Shown here: piece by piece, positions 1 to 5,845 of the stretch
Layout of the letters: every line of letters begins with the position of its first letter
How positions within the stretch are numbered: the first letter of the stretch is position 1
Assembly: GCA_045639255.1 (NCBI GenBank)
Contig: JAZUCT010000030.1
Span: 1 to 6,148 of the forward strand
Direction of reading: 5' to 3'
Source of the DNA: JAZUCT01 sp045639255
GTDB lineage: Bacteria > Bacillota > Clostridia > Christensenellales > UBA1242
Length of the DNA: 6,148 nt
Program-made: the position numbers and the translations under genes
The notes under the pieces: generated by a model
Told to the model about the DNA's origin: nothing
Database searches by the model: none
Seen by the model: the letters and a program-made list of their open reading frames with translations, nothing else

Positions 1-5
1 TAATC

Positions 6-515
6 ATGTTTATTTTTTTATTTATAATGGGCTTTATTGTTATTAATAAAATAATATTTCCATTAAATTATAAAAATCAAATAATTAACAATTCAAAAAA
101 ATATAATATTAAACCTGAAATTGTTGCAAGTCTAATTTGTGCAGAAAGTGGATTTAACAAAAATGCAATTTCAAACAAAGGTGCCATGGGATTAATGCAA
201 ATAATTCCTTCAACTGCCAAATGGGTTTATTCTCAAATTTATGAAACTGATTTTAATAATGATTTATTATTTAACGAAGAATTAAATATTGAAATTGGTT
301 GTTTTTATTTAAACTATCTTAATAATAAATTCAGCAATCTAGAATGTGTTTTGTGTGCATATAATGCTGGTGAAACAGTTGTTCGTGAATGGTTAAGAAA
401 TAATGAATACAGTAATGATGGAGTAACTCTTAAATTAATTCCATATAACGAAACAAAAAATTATGTTAAAAAAATAAAAAACTATATTAAAGTTTATGCG
501 TTGAAATTTAAGTAA
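6..515 (+). CDS. Membrane-anchored lytic transglycosylase (SLT domain, GH23 type)
   Basis: Predicted murein lytic transglycosylase that cleaves the MurNAc-GlcNAc bond of peptidoglycan, acting outside the membrane. Residues 2-20 form a hydrophobic signal-anchor. The SLT domain follows: AESGFN with catalytic Glu47, GAMGLMQIIPSTA at 59-71, AYNAGE at 118-123 and the late ETKNYVKKI at 149-157, all standard family motifs. The domain looks complete and the protein (169 aa from this ATG) is a short single-domain form. The start is uncertain: the reading frame stays open to the left edge, no ribosome binding site is visible, and this ATG gives an anchor with no positive residues in front of it, so the true start may lie outside the window. 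TAA at 1-3, in another frame, could end an upstream gene; in many Clostridia coaE precedes such a gene, but that cannot be seen here. No terminator separates it from lysS. Confidence 0.9.
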   Translation: MFIFLFIMGFIVINKIIFPLNYKNQIINNSKKYNIKPEIVASLICAESGFNKNAISNKGAMGLMQIIPSTAKWVYSQIYETDFNNDLLFNEELNIEIGCFYLNYLNNKFSNLECVLCAYNAGETVVREWLRNNEYSNDGVTLKLIPYNETKNYVKKIKNYIKVYALKFK

Positions 516-528
516 TTGTTTGTTAAGG

Positions 529-557
529 TTGACTTTTTTTTAATATATTGTTATATT
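529..557 (+). promoter_or_regulatory. Sigma-A-type promoter of lysS with extended -10
   Basis: TTGACT at 529-534 (5/6 to the -35 consensus), a 17-base spacer, and TATATT at 552-557 (5/6 to the -10), with TG at 549-550 forming an extended -10. Transcription should start near 563-565, giving a leader of only about 23 nt with AAAGGA at 573-578. That leaves no room for a T-box or other riboswitch in front of lysS. Confidence 0.75.
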
Positions 558-586
558 TGTGTTAGTTTAATTAAAGGAATTTCACA

Positions 587-2074
587 ATGGAAAATAATCA
601 AAACAAACAACTATTATCAAAAGAAACAGATATAAGAAGGGCAAAAATTGAAGAACTTAAAGCCCAAGGCATAAATCCTTATGCTGAAAAGTTTGAACGA
701 ACTCATAAAATTTGCGAAGCAAGAAATCTTGAAATAGGTTCAAAAGTTAAAATTTGTGGAAGAATGACTTCACGCCGAATAATGGGTAAATTTTTGTTTG
801 CTCATATTGAAGATGTTGAAGGAAAAATTCAAATTTCAATGAGTTTTAATGACCTTGGCGAAGAACAATATAAATTCTTTAAACAAATGGTGGATCTTGC
901 AGATTTCATTGGGGTTGATGGCGAAATTTATGCAACTCAAACCGGTGAAATAACTGTTAAATGTTATTCATTTAAACTTCTTTCAAAAGCACTTAATCCG
1001 CTTCCAGAAAAATGGCACGGATTAACTGATGTTGAAGCAAAGTATAGGCAACGCTACCTTGATCTTGTTACAAACGCAGAAACAAGGGAAGTTTTCTTAG
1101 GCAGATTTAAACTTATGAATTTCATAAGAAAATATCTTTCACAAAATGGATTTATTGAAGTTGAAACACCAATTCTTCAAACAGCAGTTTGTGGTGCAAG
1201 TGCAAAACCATTTTTAACTCATCACAATGCACTAGATATGCAATGTAACTTACGAATTGCACCAGAAGTATATTTAAAACAAATTATTGCTGGTGGGTTC
1301 GATAGGGTTTTTGAAATTGCAAAATGTTTCAGAAATGAAGGAATGGATGCAAGTCATTTGCAAGAATTCACACAAGTTGAATGGTATGCAAGTTATTGGA
1401 ACTTTGAAGATAACATAAAATTTTTCACAAACTTCCTTCAAAATTTATTGCTTGAAGTTAAAGGAAGTTTGCAACTTGAACTAGATGGCAAAGTGCTTGA
1501 TTTCTCTGGCGAATTTAAAAGAATTAACTATACCGATGCAGTTAATAATGTTCTTGGATTTAATGTTCTTGATGTAACAGATGTTAACGAATTTAAAGAA
1601 AAAATGCTTGCAACTGAAATGTTCAAAGCAGATGAAATTGCACCAGTTAAAACAGTTGGCGGTTTAATTGATTTGGCATATAAGCGTAAAATTCGTCCAG
1701 AAATTGTTCAACCAACAATTCTGTTTAATTATCCATCAAGCATTGTTCCGCTTGCAAGGGTGAACGATAAAGATAATCGTCTTATTGATATGTTCCAAGT
1801 TCTTGTTAATGGCGAAGAATTGTGCAAAGCATATTCCGAACTTGTTGATCCAGTTATTCAAAGAAAGAAACTTGAAGAACAAGCACTTGCAAAAGCAGAT
1901 GGTGATGAAGAAGCAATGGATCTTGATGAAGCATTTATTCTTGCAATGGAACATGGCATGCCACCAATCTCTGGCTTAGGTATGGGAATTGATAGGCTTA
2001 TGATGATGTTATTTAATCAACCAACAATTCGTGATATAATTTTATTCCCACAAATGAAACCTGAAAACAAATAA
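587..2074 (+). CDS. lysS: Lysyl-tRNA synthetase, class II
   Basis: Charges tRNA-Lys with lysine in the cytoplasm. It has the usual bacterial length (495 aa) and layout: an N-terminal extension, an OB-fold anticodon-binding domain at about 53-135, and a class II catalytic core. Motif 1 is around GFIEVETP (188-195), followed by CGASAKPFLTHHNALDM (202-218) and LRIAPEVYLK (222-231). Motif 2 starts at RVFEIAKCFRNEG (240-252), and motif 3 is GLGMGIDRL (463-471) with the conserved Arg470. The start is set by AAAGGA at 573-578, 8 nt before the ATG. Motif 2 continues as SHLQEFTQVEWY, where typical bacterial LysRS has RHNPEFT then E-x-Y, and the later segment reads AYSELVDP (415-422) instead of AFSELNDP; both depart from the usual Firmicutes form. 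EpmA/GenX-like proteins lack the anticodon domain present here, so a true LysRS is the best call. It is transcribed from its own promoter, perhaps also by read-through from the transglycosylase. Confidence 0.97.
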   Translation: MENNQNKQLLSKETDIRRAKIEELKAQGINPYAEKFERTHKICEARNLEIGSKVKICGRMTSRRIMGKFLFAHIEDVEGKIQISMSFNDLGEEQYKFFKQMVDLADFIGVDGEIYATQTGEITVKCYSFKLLSKALNPLPEKWHGLTDVEAKYRQRYLDLVTNAETREVFLGRFKLMNFIRKYLSQNGFIEVETPILQTAVCGASAKPFLTHHNALDMQCNLRIAPEVYLKQIIAGGFDRVFEIAKCFRNEGMDASHLQEFTQVEWYASYWNFEDNIKFFTNFLQNLLLEVKGSLQLELDGKVLDFSGEFKRINYTDAVNNVLGFNVLDVTDVNEFKEKMLATEMFKADEIAPVKTVGGLIDLAYKRKIRPEIVQPTILFNYPSSIVPLARVNDKDNRLIDMFQVLVNGEELCKAYSELVDPVIQRKKLEEQALAKADGDEEAMDLDEAFILAMEHGMPPISGLGMGIDRLMMMLFNQPTIRDIILFPQMKPENK

Positions 2075-2100
2075 AAAATGCACCAAAAGGTGCATTTTTT
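2073..2100. terminator. Two-way intrinsic terminator between lysS and the LTA-synthase-like gene
   Basis: A perfect 12-bp inverted repeat (2073-2084 with 2089-2100): TGCACC/GGTGCA core, AAAA loop, and A6/T6 flanks that give a U-tract in either direction. It fills the 24-base gap and includes bases of both TAA stop codons (lysS 2072-2074; the minus-strand gene 2101-2099). Confidence 0.9.
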
Positions 2101-4063
2101 ATTTTACATATGTTTTAATATTTTCGTTTGCGAAATAATCACTGTAAATAAAGTAGTTATATTTTTGAATTGTATTCCAAACAAATTCAGATGTATCTTT
2201 ATAACTATCTTCTGGCAATGGAAAACTTTCGTCAAGAAGAACATAATCGAAATCAATTGCATACATTTTTGAATTCATCCATTTATAAGCGCCAAATATA
2301 ATAGGGCGGTCATCACGGGTGTCGGCAAACAAACTTTGACCATAATAATAGTCTGTTTTATATTTAATGCCAAGCAAATCAAAAATAGTTGGAACAATAT
2401 CATACTGACTGCTTAGTGTGCTATCATTTTTTGGTGTTAATGCTGGGTTATAAATCACACATGGAACTTTAAAAATTCCATAAGGATTTTCACTGAAATC
2501 ACGGTAACCAGCAAAATCTTCTTCATTATTATATGAATGGTGGTCAGTGTAAATAACAATTAATGTGTCATCAAGCATATTGTTAACAGTTAAATGTTCA
2601 AGCATATAGCCAATGCCTTTGTCTGTATCCATAATTGTCACTAAGTCTGTTATATAAGTATCTGGATAATTATCATACATAGGGTCTTGTGCAATAATAT
2701 CATAATATTCTTGCAATGTTGACCTATGATCGTTATAAGCTTGATGCGAACAAATTGTAAGAATGAATGAATAGAACGGATTTTCTAAATCGGTAGGGGC
2801 ATAATAGTTTGCCATTTCTTTGAACATTAAGCTATCAAGTGGGAAATCAACATTTGGGAATGAATCATACCAGTCTGTATATTCAGGGTATAATTCTTTA
2901 TAAAAATCCATTTGTTCAATAAAGTAGGTTTGTTGGAATCCCATGTTTGCCCATAATTTATCTCTTTCAAAGAAAGAACTGCGATAGTTATGCATTCCAA
3001 TTGTTGTGTAACCATGGTTAGCAAGAACATTTGGAATGGCATTTCTATATGAATTTTTTGGATAAGCAAGGTAATAGTTGTTGCAAGTGTAACCCATTGC
3101 AGAAGTTAAACCTTTAAATTCTGCATCATATGTTGATAAATATGAATATGCAGAATAGAAATTTGAAAAATTAACGCCATCTTCATACATAAGTTTATAT
3201 AAGTTTGGTGTGTATTTTTCGTTAATAAAGAAATAATCTTCTTCTTCAAGCATTATTTGAATAACATTTTTTCCTTGCATGCTTCCAGTAAGAGAATATG
3301 TTTCATTTGTTTTCGGATTTGATGGTTCAACATACATCACAGTGTTTTTTTCAACAACTTCTCTGTAAAGCAAGCAGTTAATATCTTGAACTAAATAATT
3401 TAATTGACCAATTGTTTGAGCAGAATAAAATTTTTCATATGGCATATGTGAAAAAGGCTTATAAAAAGTTGCATACACTGGCAAAGCAATAAAATAACTT
3501 GCAACAAAACCAATTAATAAGCGGGGATAAAGCATTGTTTTTTGTCTGTTATTCCTAAAACAAACTGCAAACAATAAAAACATTAAAGCAATAAACATAA
3601 TAATTATTGCAACAAAACCAAACGAACCAAAAACATTTGCAGGTGAATAACTTGAAGATGCATTTGATTTAAAAAATTCCATTCCCATTTTAACTTCGGT
3701 AATCATTGAAGTGCTAACACCATCGTGTTTAAAATTTATGTAAACACAATTTAAAACTGACATAGCAAAAATATATATTGAAAGAATGGTGTAAATTGTA
3801 AATCTACCTTTCCAATTTTTTATAATATTAATCGTAAAGAATATAAAAGCAAGTGTTATTGCAAACATAAAAATATATTGAACCGACATAACATATCCAA
3901 GTGCAATGCTTGCAATTGCTTCAATAAAAATAAAAATTAAAGAAAAAGCCAAAAGTTCACTTAAAAATCTTTTCGTTTCTGATGAAAAGTTAAAAAATTT
4001 AAAAACTTTTTTGTTTTTATTTTTTTCATATTTAATAATTTCTTTGCCTGTTTTTGTTTCCAT
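2099..4063 (-). CDS. LTA synthase family protein (membrane phosphoglycerol transferase / sulfatase fold)
   Basis: Likely a polytopic enzyme transferring a phosphoglycerol-type group from phosphatidylglycerol to a surface polymer, with its catalytic domain outside the cell. The 654-aa protein matches LtaS in size and plan: a basic cytoplasmic N-terminus (1-33), five predicted TM segments (about 34-58, 63-81, 87-109, 148-168, 181-201), a linker, and an extracellular alkaline-phosphatase/sulfatase domain from about 265 to 590. Expected active-site residues are visible: Glu273 (IMLEEED), candidate nucleophile Thr311 (STYDAEF), His358 (GMHNY), Arg367 (FFERD), His440 (SHQAY), and Asp507-His508 (YTDHH). 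Compared from memory with S. aureus LtaS, two substrate-contact positions differ (Asp349 to Tyr360, Trp354 to Phe365), so the exact product is uncertain and no gene symbol is given. I chose the ATG at 4063 over an in-frame TTG at 4093 because GAGGG lies 7 nt before it and the TTG lies between the -10 and the expected transcription start. It is a single-gene unit, convergent with lysS and divergent from tgt. Confidence 0.9.
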   Translation of the reverse strand: METKTGKEIIKYEKNKNKKVFKFFNFSSETKRFLSELLAFSLIFIFIEAIASIALGYVMSVQYIFMFAITLAFIFFTINIIKNWKGRFTIYTILSIYIFAMSVLNCVYINFKHDGVSTSMITEVKMGMEFFKSNASSSYSPANVFGSFGFVAIIIMFIALMFLLFAVCFRNNRQKTMLYPRLLIGFVASYFIALPVYATFYKPFSHMPYEKFYSAQTIGQLNYLVQDINCLLYREVVEKNTVMYVEPSNPKTNETYSLTGSMQGKNVIQIMLEEEDYFFINEKYTPNLYKLMYEDGVNFSNFYSAYSYLSTYDAEFKGLTSAMGYTCNNYYLAYPKNSYRNAIPNVLANHGYTTIGMHNYRSSFFERDKLWANMGFQQTYFIEQMDFYKELYPEYTDWYDSFPNVDFPLDSLMFKEMANYYAPTDLENPFYSFILTICSHQAYNDHRSTLQEYYDIIAQDPMYDNYPDTYITDLVTIMDTDKGIGYMLEHLTVNNMLDDTLIVIYTDHHSYNNEEDFAGYRDFSENPYGIFKVPCVIYNPALTPKNDSTLSSQYDIVPTIFDLLGIKYKTDYYYGQSLFADTRDDRPIIFGAYKWMNSKMYAIDFDYVLLDESFPLPEDSYKDTSEFVWNTIQKYNYFIYSDYFANENIKTYVK

Positions 4064-4070
4064 ATTAAAA

Positions 4071-4075
4071 CCCTC
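4071..4075 (-). promoter_or_regulatory. Ribosome binding site fixing the start of the LTA-synthase-like gene
   Basis: GAGGG on the minus strand, 7 nt before the ATG at 4063-4061. It supports this ATG over the upstream in-frame TTG at 4093-4091. Confidence 0.7.
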
Positions 4076-4083
4076 GTGCAAAT

Positions 4084-4112
4084 ATAATAACAAATTTAAT
4101 TAAATTTGTAAA
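4084..4112 (-). promoter_or_regulatory. Promoter of the LTA-synthase-like gene with extended -10
   Basis: On the minus strand, TTTACA (4112-4107, 5/6 to -35), a 17-base spacer, and TATTAT (4089-4084, 5/6 to -10), with TG at 4092-4091 making an extended -10. The expected start near 4077 gives a leader of roughly 14 nt that begins just before the GAGGG site. The spacer is almost entirely taken up by a perfect palindrome. Confidence 0.7.
4090..4109. repeat. 20-bp perfect palindrome, candidate operator
   Basis: Half-site ACAAATTTAA followed directly by its reverse complement, with no mismatch and no central spacer. It covers the whole -35/-10 spacer of the LTA-synthase-like promoter and half of the -35 box, the place where a dimeric repressor or spacer-binding activator would act. 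TTAAATTT recurs 21 bp away (4100-4107 and 4121-4128), about two helical turns. The composition is almost pure A/T, so chance is a real alternative. I cannot match it to a known regulator. Confidence 0.45.
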
Positions 4113-4146
4113 GACCCATTTTAAATTTAATGTTTTAAATAAATAT

Positions 4147-4175
4147 TTGACTTTTTTATTATGTTTTATTAATAT
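4147..4175 (+). promoter_or_regulatory. Probable tgt promoter placing the transcription start at the start codon
   Basis: TTGACT at 4147-4152, the same -35 sequence and following T-run as the lysS promoter, then 17 bases and TAATAT at 4170-4175 (4/6 to -10). The expected start is about 4181-4184, on top of the tgt ATG at 4183. The -10 lies inside a 14-bp palindrome, ATTAATATATTAAT (4168-4181). A competing reading is TTTAAA at 4134-4139 with TATTAT at 4157-4162, which would give a leader of about 14 nt. Confidence 0.5.
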
Positions 4176-4182
4176 ATTAATT

Positions 4183-5313
4183 ATGGAAAATTTCAGTTTT
4201 AAAACAAAACATGTATGTTCACAAAGTGGCGCAAGAATAGGCGAGTTTAAAACTCCACATGGTGTTATTGAAACACCAGTTTTCATGCCTGTTGGCACAC
4301 AAGCAACAGTTAAAAGTTTAAGCCCAGATGAACTATATGAAATTGGTTCACAAATAATTTTAGCAAACACATATCATTTATATCTTCGCCCTGGTCATGA
4401 ACTTATTAAAAAAGCGGGTGGTGTTCATAAATTTATGAATTTTAACAAACCAATGCTAACAGACAGCGGTGGTTTTCAGGTTTTTTCGCTTTCAAAATTA
4501 AATAAAATAACAAACGAAGGTGTTGAATTTCGCTCGCATCTTAATGGTGAAAAGCATTTCATGACGCCTGAAAAATGCATTGAAATTGAAAATGCAATTG
4601 GTGCCGACATAATAATGGCATTCGATGTTTGTTCGCCATATGGCGTTACCTATGAAAAAGCAAAAGAAAATCTTTTAATAACAGAAAATTGGCTTAAAAG
4701 ATGTTATGATTTTCATAAAAACGAAAAACAAGCACTTTTTCCAATAATTCAAGGTGCTTTTTGGGCAGATTTAAGGTTGGATAGTTTAAAAAGAACTTTA
4801 CCTTATGTTAAACATGGCGTGGCAATTGGTGGGTTATCTGTTGGAGAACCAAAAAAAGATATGTATGAAATGCTTGATGTTCTTAAACCACATCTACCAG
4901 ATAATGTTCCGCACTATTTAATGGGTGTAGGCAGCCCTGATTGCCTTATTGAAGGTGTTTTAAGGGGTGTTGATATGTTCGATTGTGTTCTTCCAACACG
5001 AATTGCAAGAAATGGAACTGCATTCACTTCACATGGAAAAGTTGTTATTAAAAACGCAAAATATAAAGAAGATTTTTCACCACTTGATAACGAATGTGAT
5101 TGTTATTGTTGTAAAAATTTTACAAGGGCATACCTAAGGCACTTAATGGTAACAAACGAAATTTTAGGTGCAAGAATGTTAAGTTTGCATAATTTAAGAT
5201 ATTTAATTAATCTTATGGATCAAATTAAACAAGCAATAAGGGAAAATCGACTTTTGGATTTTAGAAAAGAATTTTATGCAAAAAACAAAGATTATGGCGA
5301 AATTATTGATTAA
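4183..5313 (+). CDS. tgt: tRNA-guanine transglycosylase
   Basis: Exchanges guanine-34 in the anticodon of GUN tRNAs (Asp, Asn, His, Tyr) for a queuosine precursor base, usually preQ1 in bacteria. The 376-aa TIM-barrel protein is of normal family length. Visible residues: TDSGGFQ with general acid/base Asp94, substrate-recognition Asp148 (FDVC) and Gln190 (IIQGA), GGLSVGE (216-222), nucleophile Asp267 in FDCVLPTR, and the zinc site C305, C307, C310, H336 in the exact CxCx2Cx25H spacing. Oddities: the usual FDEC is FDVC, and the usual QGG is QGA. Val220 matches the bacterial preQ1-type pocket rather than the Gly of eukaryotic queuine enzymes. I chose the ATG at 4183 over an in-frame TTG at 4147 because the protein aligns to the family from there and the TTG is the first half of a -35 box. 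No Shine-Dalgarno precedes the ATG. queA, often next to tgt, is not adjacent. It is probably co-transcribed with yajC (66-base gap, no terminator). Confidence 0.97.
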   Translation: MENFSFKTKHVCSQSGARIGEFKTPHGVIETPVFMPVGTQATVKSLSPDELYEIGSQIILANTYHLYLRPGHELIKKAGGVHKFMNFNKPMLTDSGGFQVFSLSKLNKITNEGVEFRSHLNGEKHFMTPEKCIEIENAIGADIIMAFDVCSPYGVTYEKAKENLLITENWLKRCYDFHKNEKQALFPIIQGAFWADLRLDSLKRTLPYVKHGVAIGGLSVGEPKKDMYEMLDVLKPHLPDNVPHYLMGVGSPDCLIEGVLRGVDMFDCVLPTRIARNGTAFTSHGKVVIKNAKYKEDFSPLDNECDCYCCKNFTRAYLRHLMVTNEILGARMLSLHNLRYLINLMDQIKQAIRENRLLDFRKEFYAKNKDYGEIID

Positions 5314-5364
5314 TTTCATTTAATTGTTTTGCTAATTTTAAAAAATATGATAATATTATTTTGT

Positions 5365-5371
5365 AAAGGAG
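5365..5371 (+). promoter_or_regulatory. Ribosome binding site fixing the yajC start
   Basis: AAAGGAG, 8 nt before the ATG at 5380. It rules out the in-frame TTG at 5329, which would place this site inside the coding region and add 17 residues unlike YajC. Confidence 0.9.
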
Positions 5372-5379
5372 ATTTATTT

Positions 5380-5823
5380 ATGAATTTATTACTTGAAGGT
5401 TCTTTTATTGATAGTTATGGTTTAATGATTGCACTTGTAATCATCTTAGTTGTTATGATTGTTGTAAGTTATATAAGAAACAAAAAATTTAAAGATCAAG
5501 CAATGTCACTTATCGACGGCTTAAAAGTGGGCGACGATGTTAAAACTTACAGTGGTCTTTGCGGAAAAATTGTTGCATTTGGCGAAGTTGATGGTGTAAA
5601 AACTGCTGTTATTGCTTGTGATAAATTGGGTTATAATGGTGCTTTTGAAATTGATATTAATGCAATCTATTCAAAAACAGGCGTTGTTGAAAATCAAGTT
5701 GCAGTTGAAAGCACTGAAGTTAAACCTGTTGAAGAAAAATTAACTGATAACCTAGATGCAGTTGAAGAAGTGAAAGAAGAACCAAAATCAGAAACCAAAA
5801 AATCAAAAAAGAAATCAAAATAA
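5380..5823 (+). CDS. yajC: Preprotein translocase subunit YajC
   Basis: Small accessory subunit of the Sec translocon, associated with SecDF-YidC in the membrane. The 147-aa protein has a short extracytoplasmic N-terminus, one TM helix (about 12-32), a basic stretch (YIRNKKFKDQ, 31-40), and the conserved cytoplasmic domain LIDGLKVGDDVKTYSGLCGKI (44-64), where the family consensus is close to LKxGDxVxTxGGIxGxI. From about 106 onward a low-complexity tail, rich in Glu/Val then Lys, ends in KKSKKKSK; it makes the protein longer than the roughly 90-110 aa common for YajC. Position directly after tgt is the classic tgt-yajC arrangement and supports the call. It is probably expressed with tgt; a weak internal promoter is possible. 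Its TAA forms the base of a terminator hairpin. Confidence 0.93.
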   Translation: MNLLLEGSFIDSYGLMIALVIILVVMIVVSYIRNKKFKDQAMSLIDGLKVGDDVKTYSGLCGKIVAFGEVDGVKTAVIACDKLGYNGAFEIDINAIYSKTGVVENQVAVESTEVKPVEEKLTDNLDAVEEVKEEPKSETKKSKKKSK

Positions 5824-5845
5824 AAAACTGCTTATGCAGTTTTTT
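5822..5845. terminator. Two-way intrinsic terminator overlapping two convergent stop codons
   Basis: Perfect 10-bp inverted repeat (5822-5831 with 5836-5845): CTGC/GCAG core, TTAT loop, A6/T6 flanks. It starts inside the yajC TAA, and the minus-strand gene's stop codon (5834-5832) is in the loop, so the last five sense codons of that gene (Thr-Lys-Lys-Thr-Ala) run through or border one arm. Confidence 0.85.

Noticed and set aside
529..586. T-box or lysine riboswitch in front of lysS
   Set aside because: The gap is 71 bases and the promoter leaves a leader of about 23 nt; no specifier-loop or antiterminator sequence can fit.
1736..1954. Minus-strand open frame of 72 codons
   Set aside because: Lies entirely inside lysS on the opposite strand, has no family resemblance and a Lys/Phe/Cys-rich composition typical of antisense shadow; lysS is convincing in its own frame.
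1785..1979. Plus-strand open frame of 64 codons
   Set aside because: Out-of-frame shadow inside lysS with no supporting ribosome binding site or motif.
2078..2272. Plus-strand open frame of 64 codons after lysS
   Set aside because: Begins in the terminator hairpin and runs antisense to the 3' end of the LTA-synthase-like gene; no ribosome binding site.
2827..3069. Minus-strand open frame of 80 codons
   Set aside because: Same strand but different frame from the LTA-synthase-like gene, inside its catalytic domain; not a frameshift, since the main frame is uninterrupted.
3906..4103. Plus-strand open frame of 65 codons
   Set aside because: Antisense to the N-terminal region of the LTA-synthase-like gene; Lys/Phe-rich shadow sequence.
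4147..4182. TTG start giving a 12-residue hydrophobic N-terminal extension of Tgt
   Set aside because: The TTG is part of the TTGACT -35 box, has no ribosome binding site, and a cytosolic tRNA enzyme would not need a hydrophobic leader.
4065..4370. Minus-strand open frame of 101 codons crossing the divergent promoter region
   Set aside because: Antisense to the first part of tgt and covering both promoters; no membrane, motif or translation signal to support it.
5350..5359. 10-bp palindrome ATAATATTAT before yajC
   Set aside because: Short and purely A/T; expected by chance in this composition and not placed on a convincing promoter.
5329..5379. TTG start for YajC, and a possible internal yajC promoter (TTGCTA with TAATAT at 5351-5356)
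   Set aside because: The TTG start would bury the AAAGGAG site in coding sequence. The promoter has only 4/6 matches in each box, too weak to list in DNA this A/T-rich, although TG at 5348-5349 gives it slight support.
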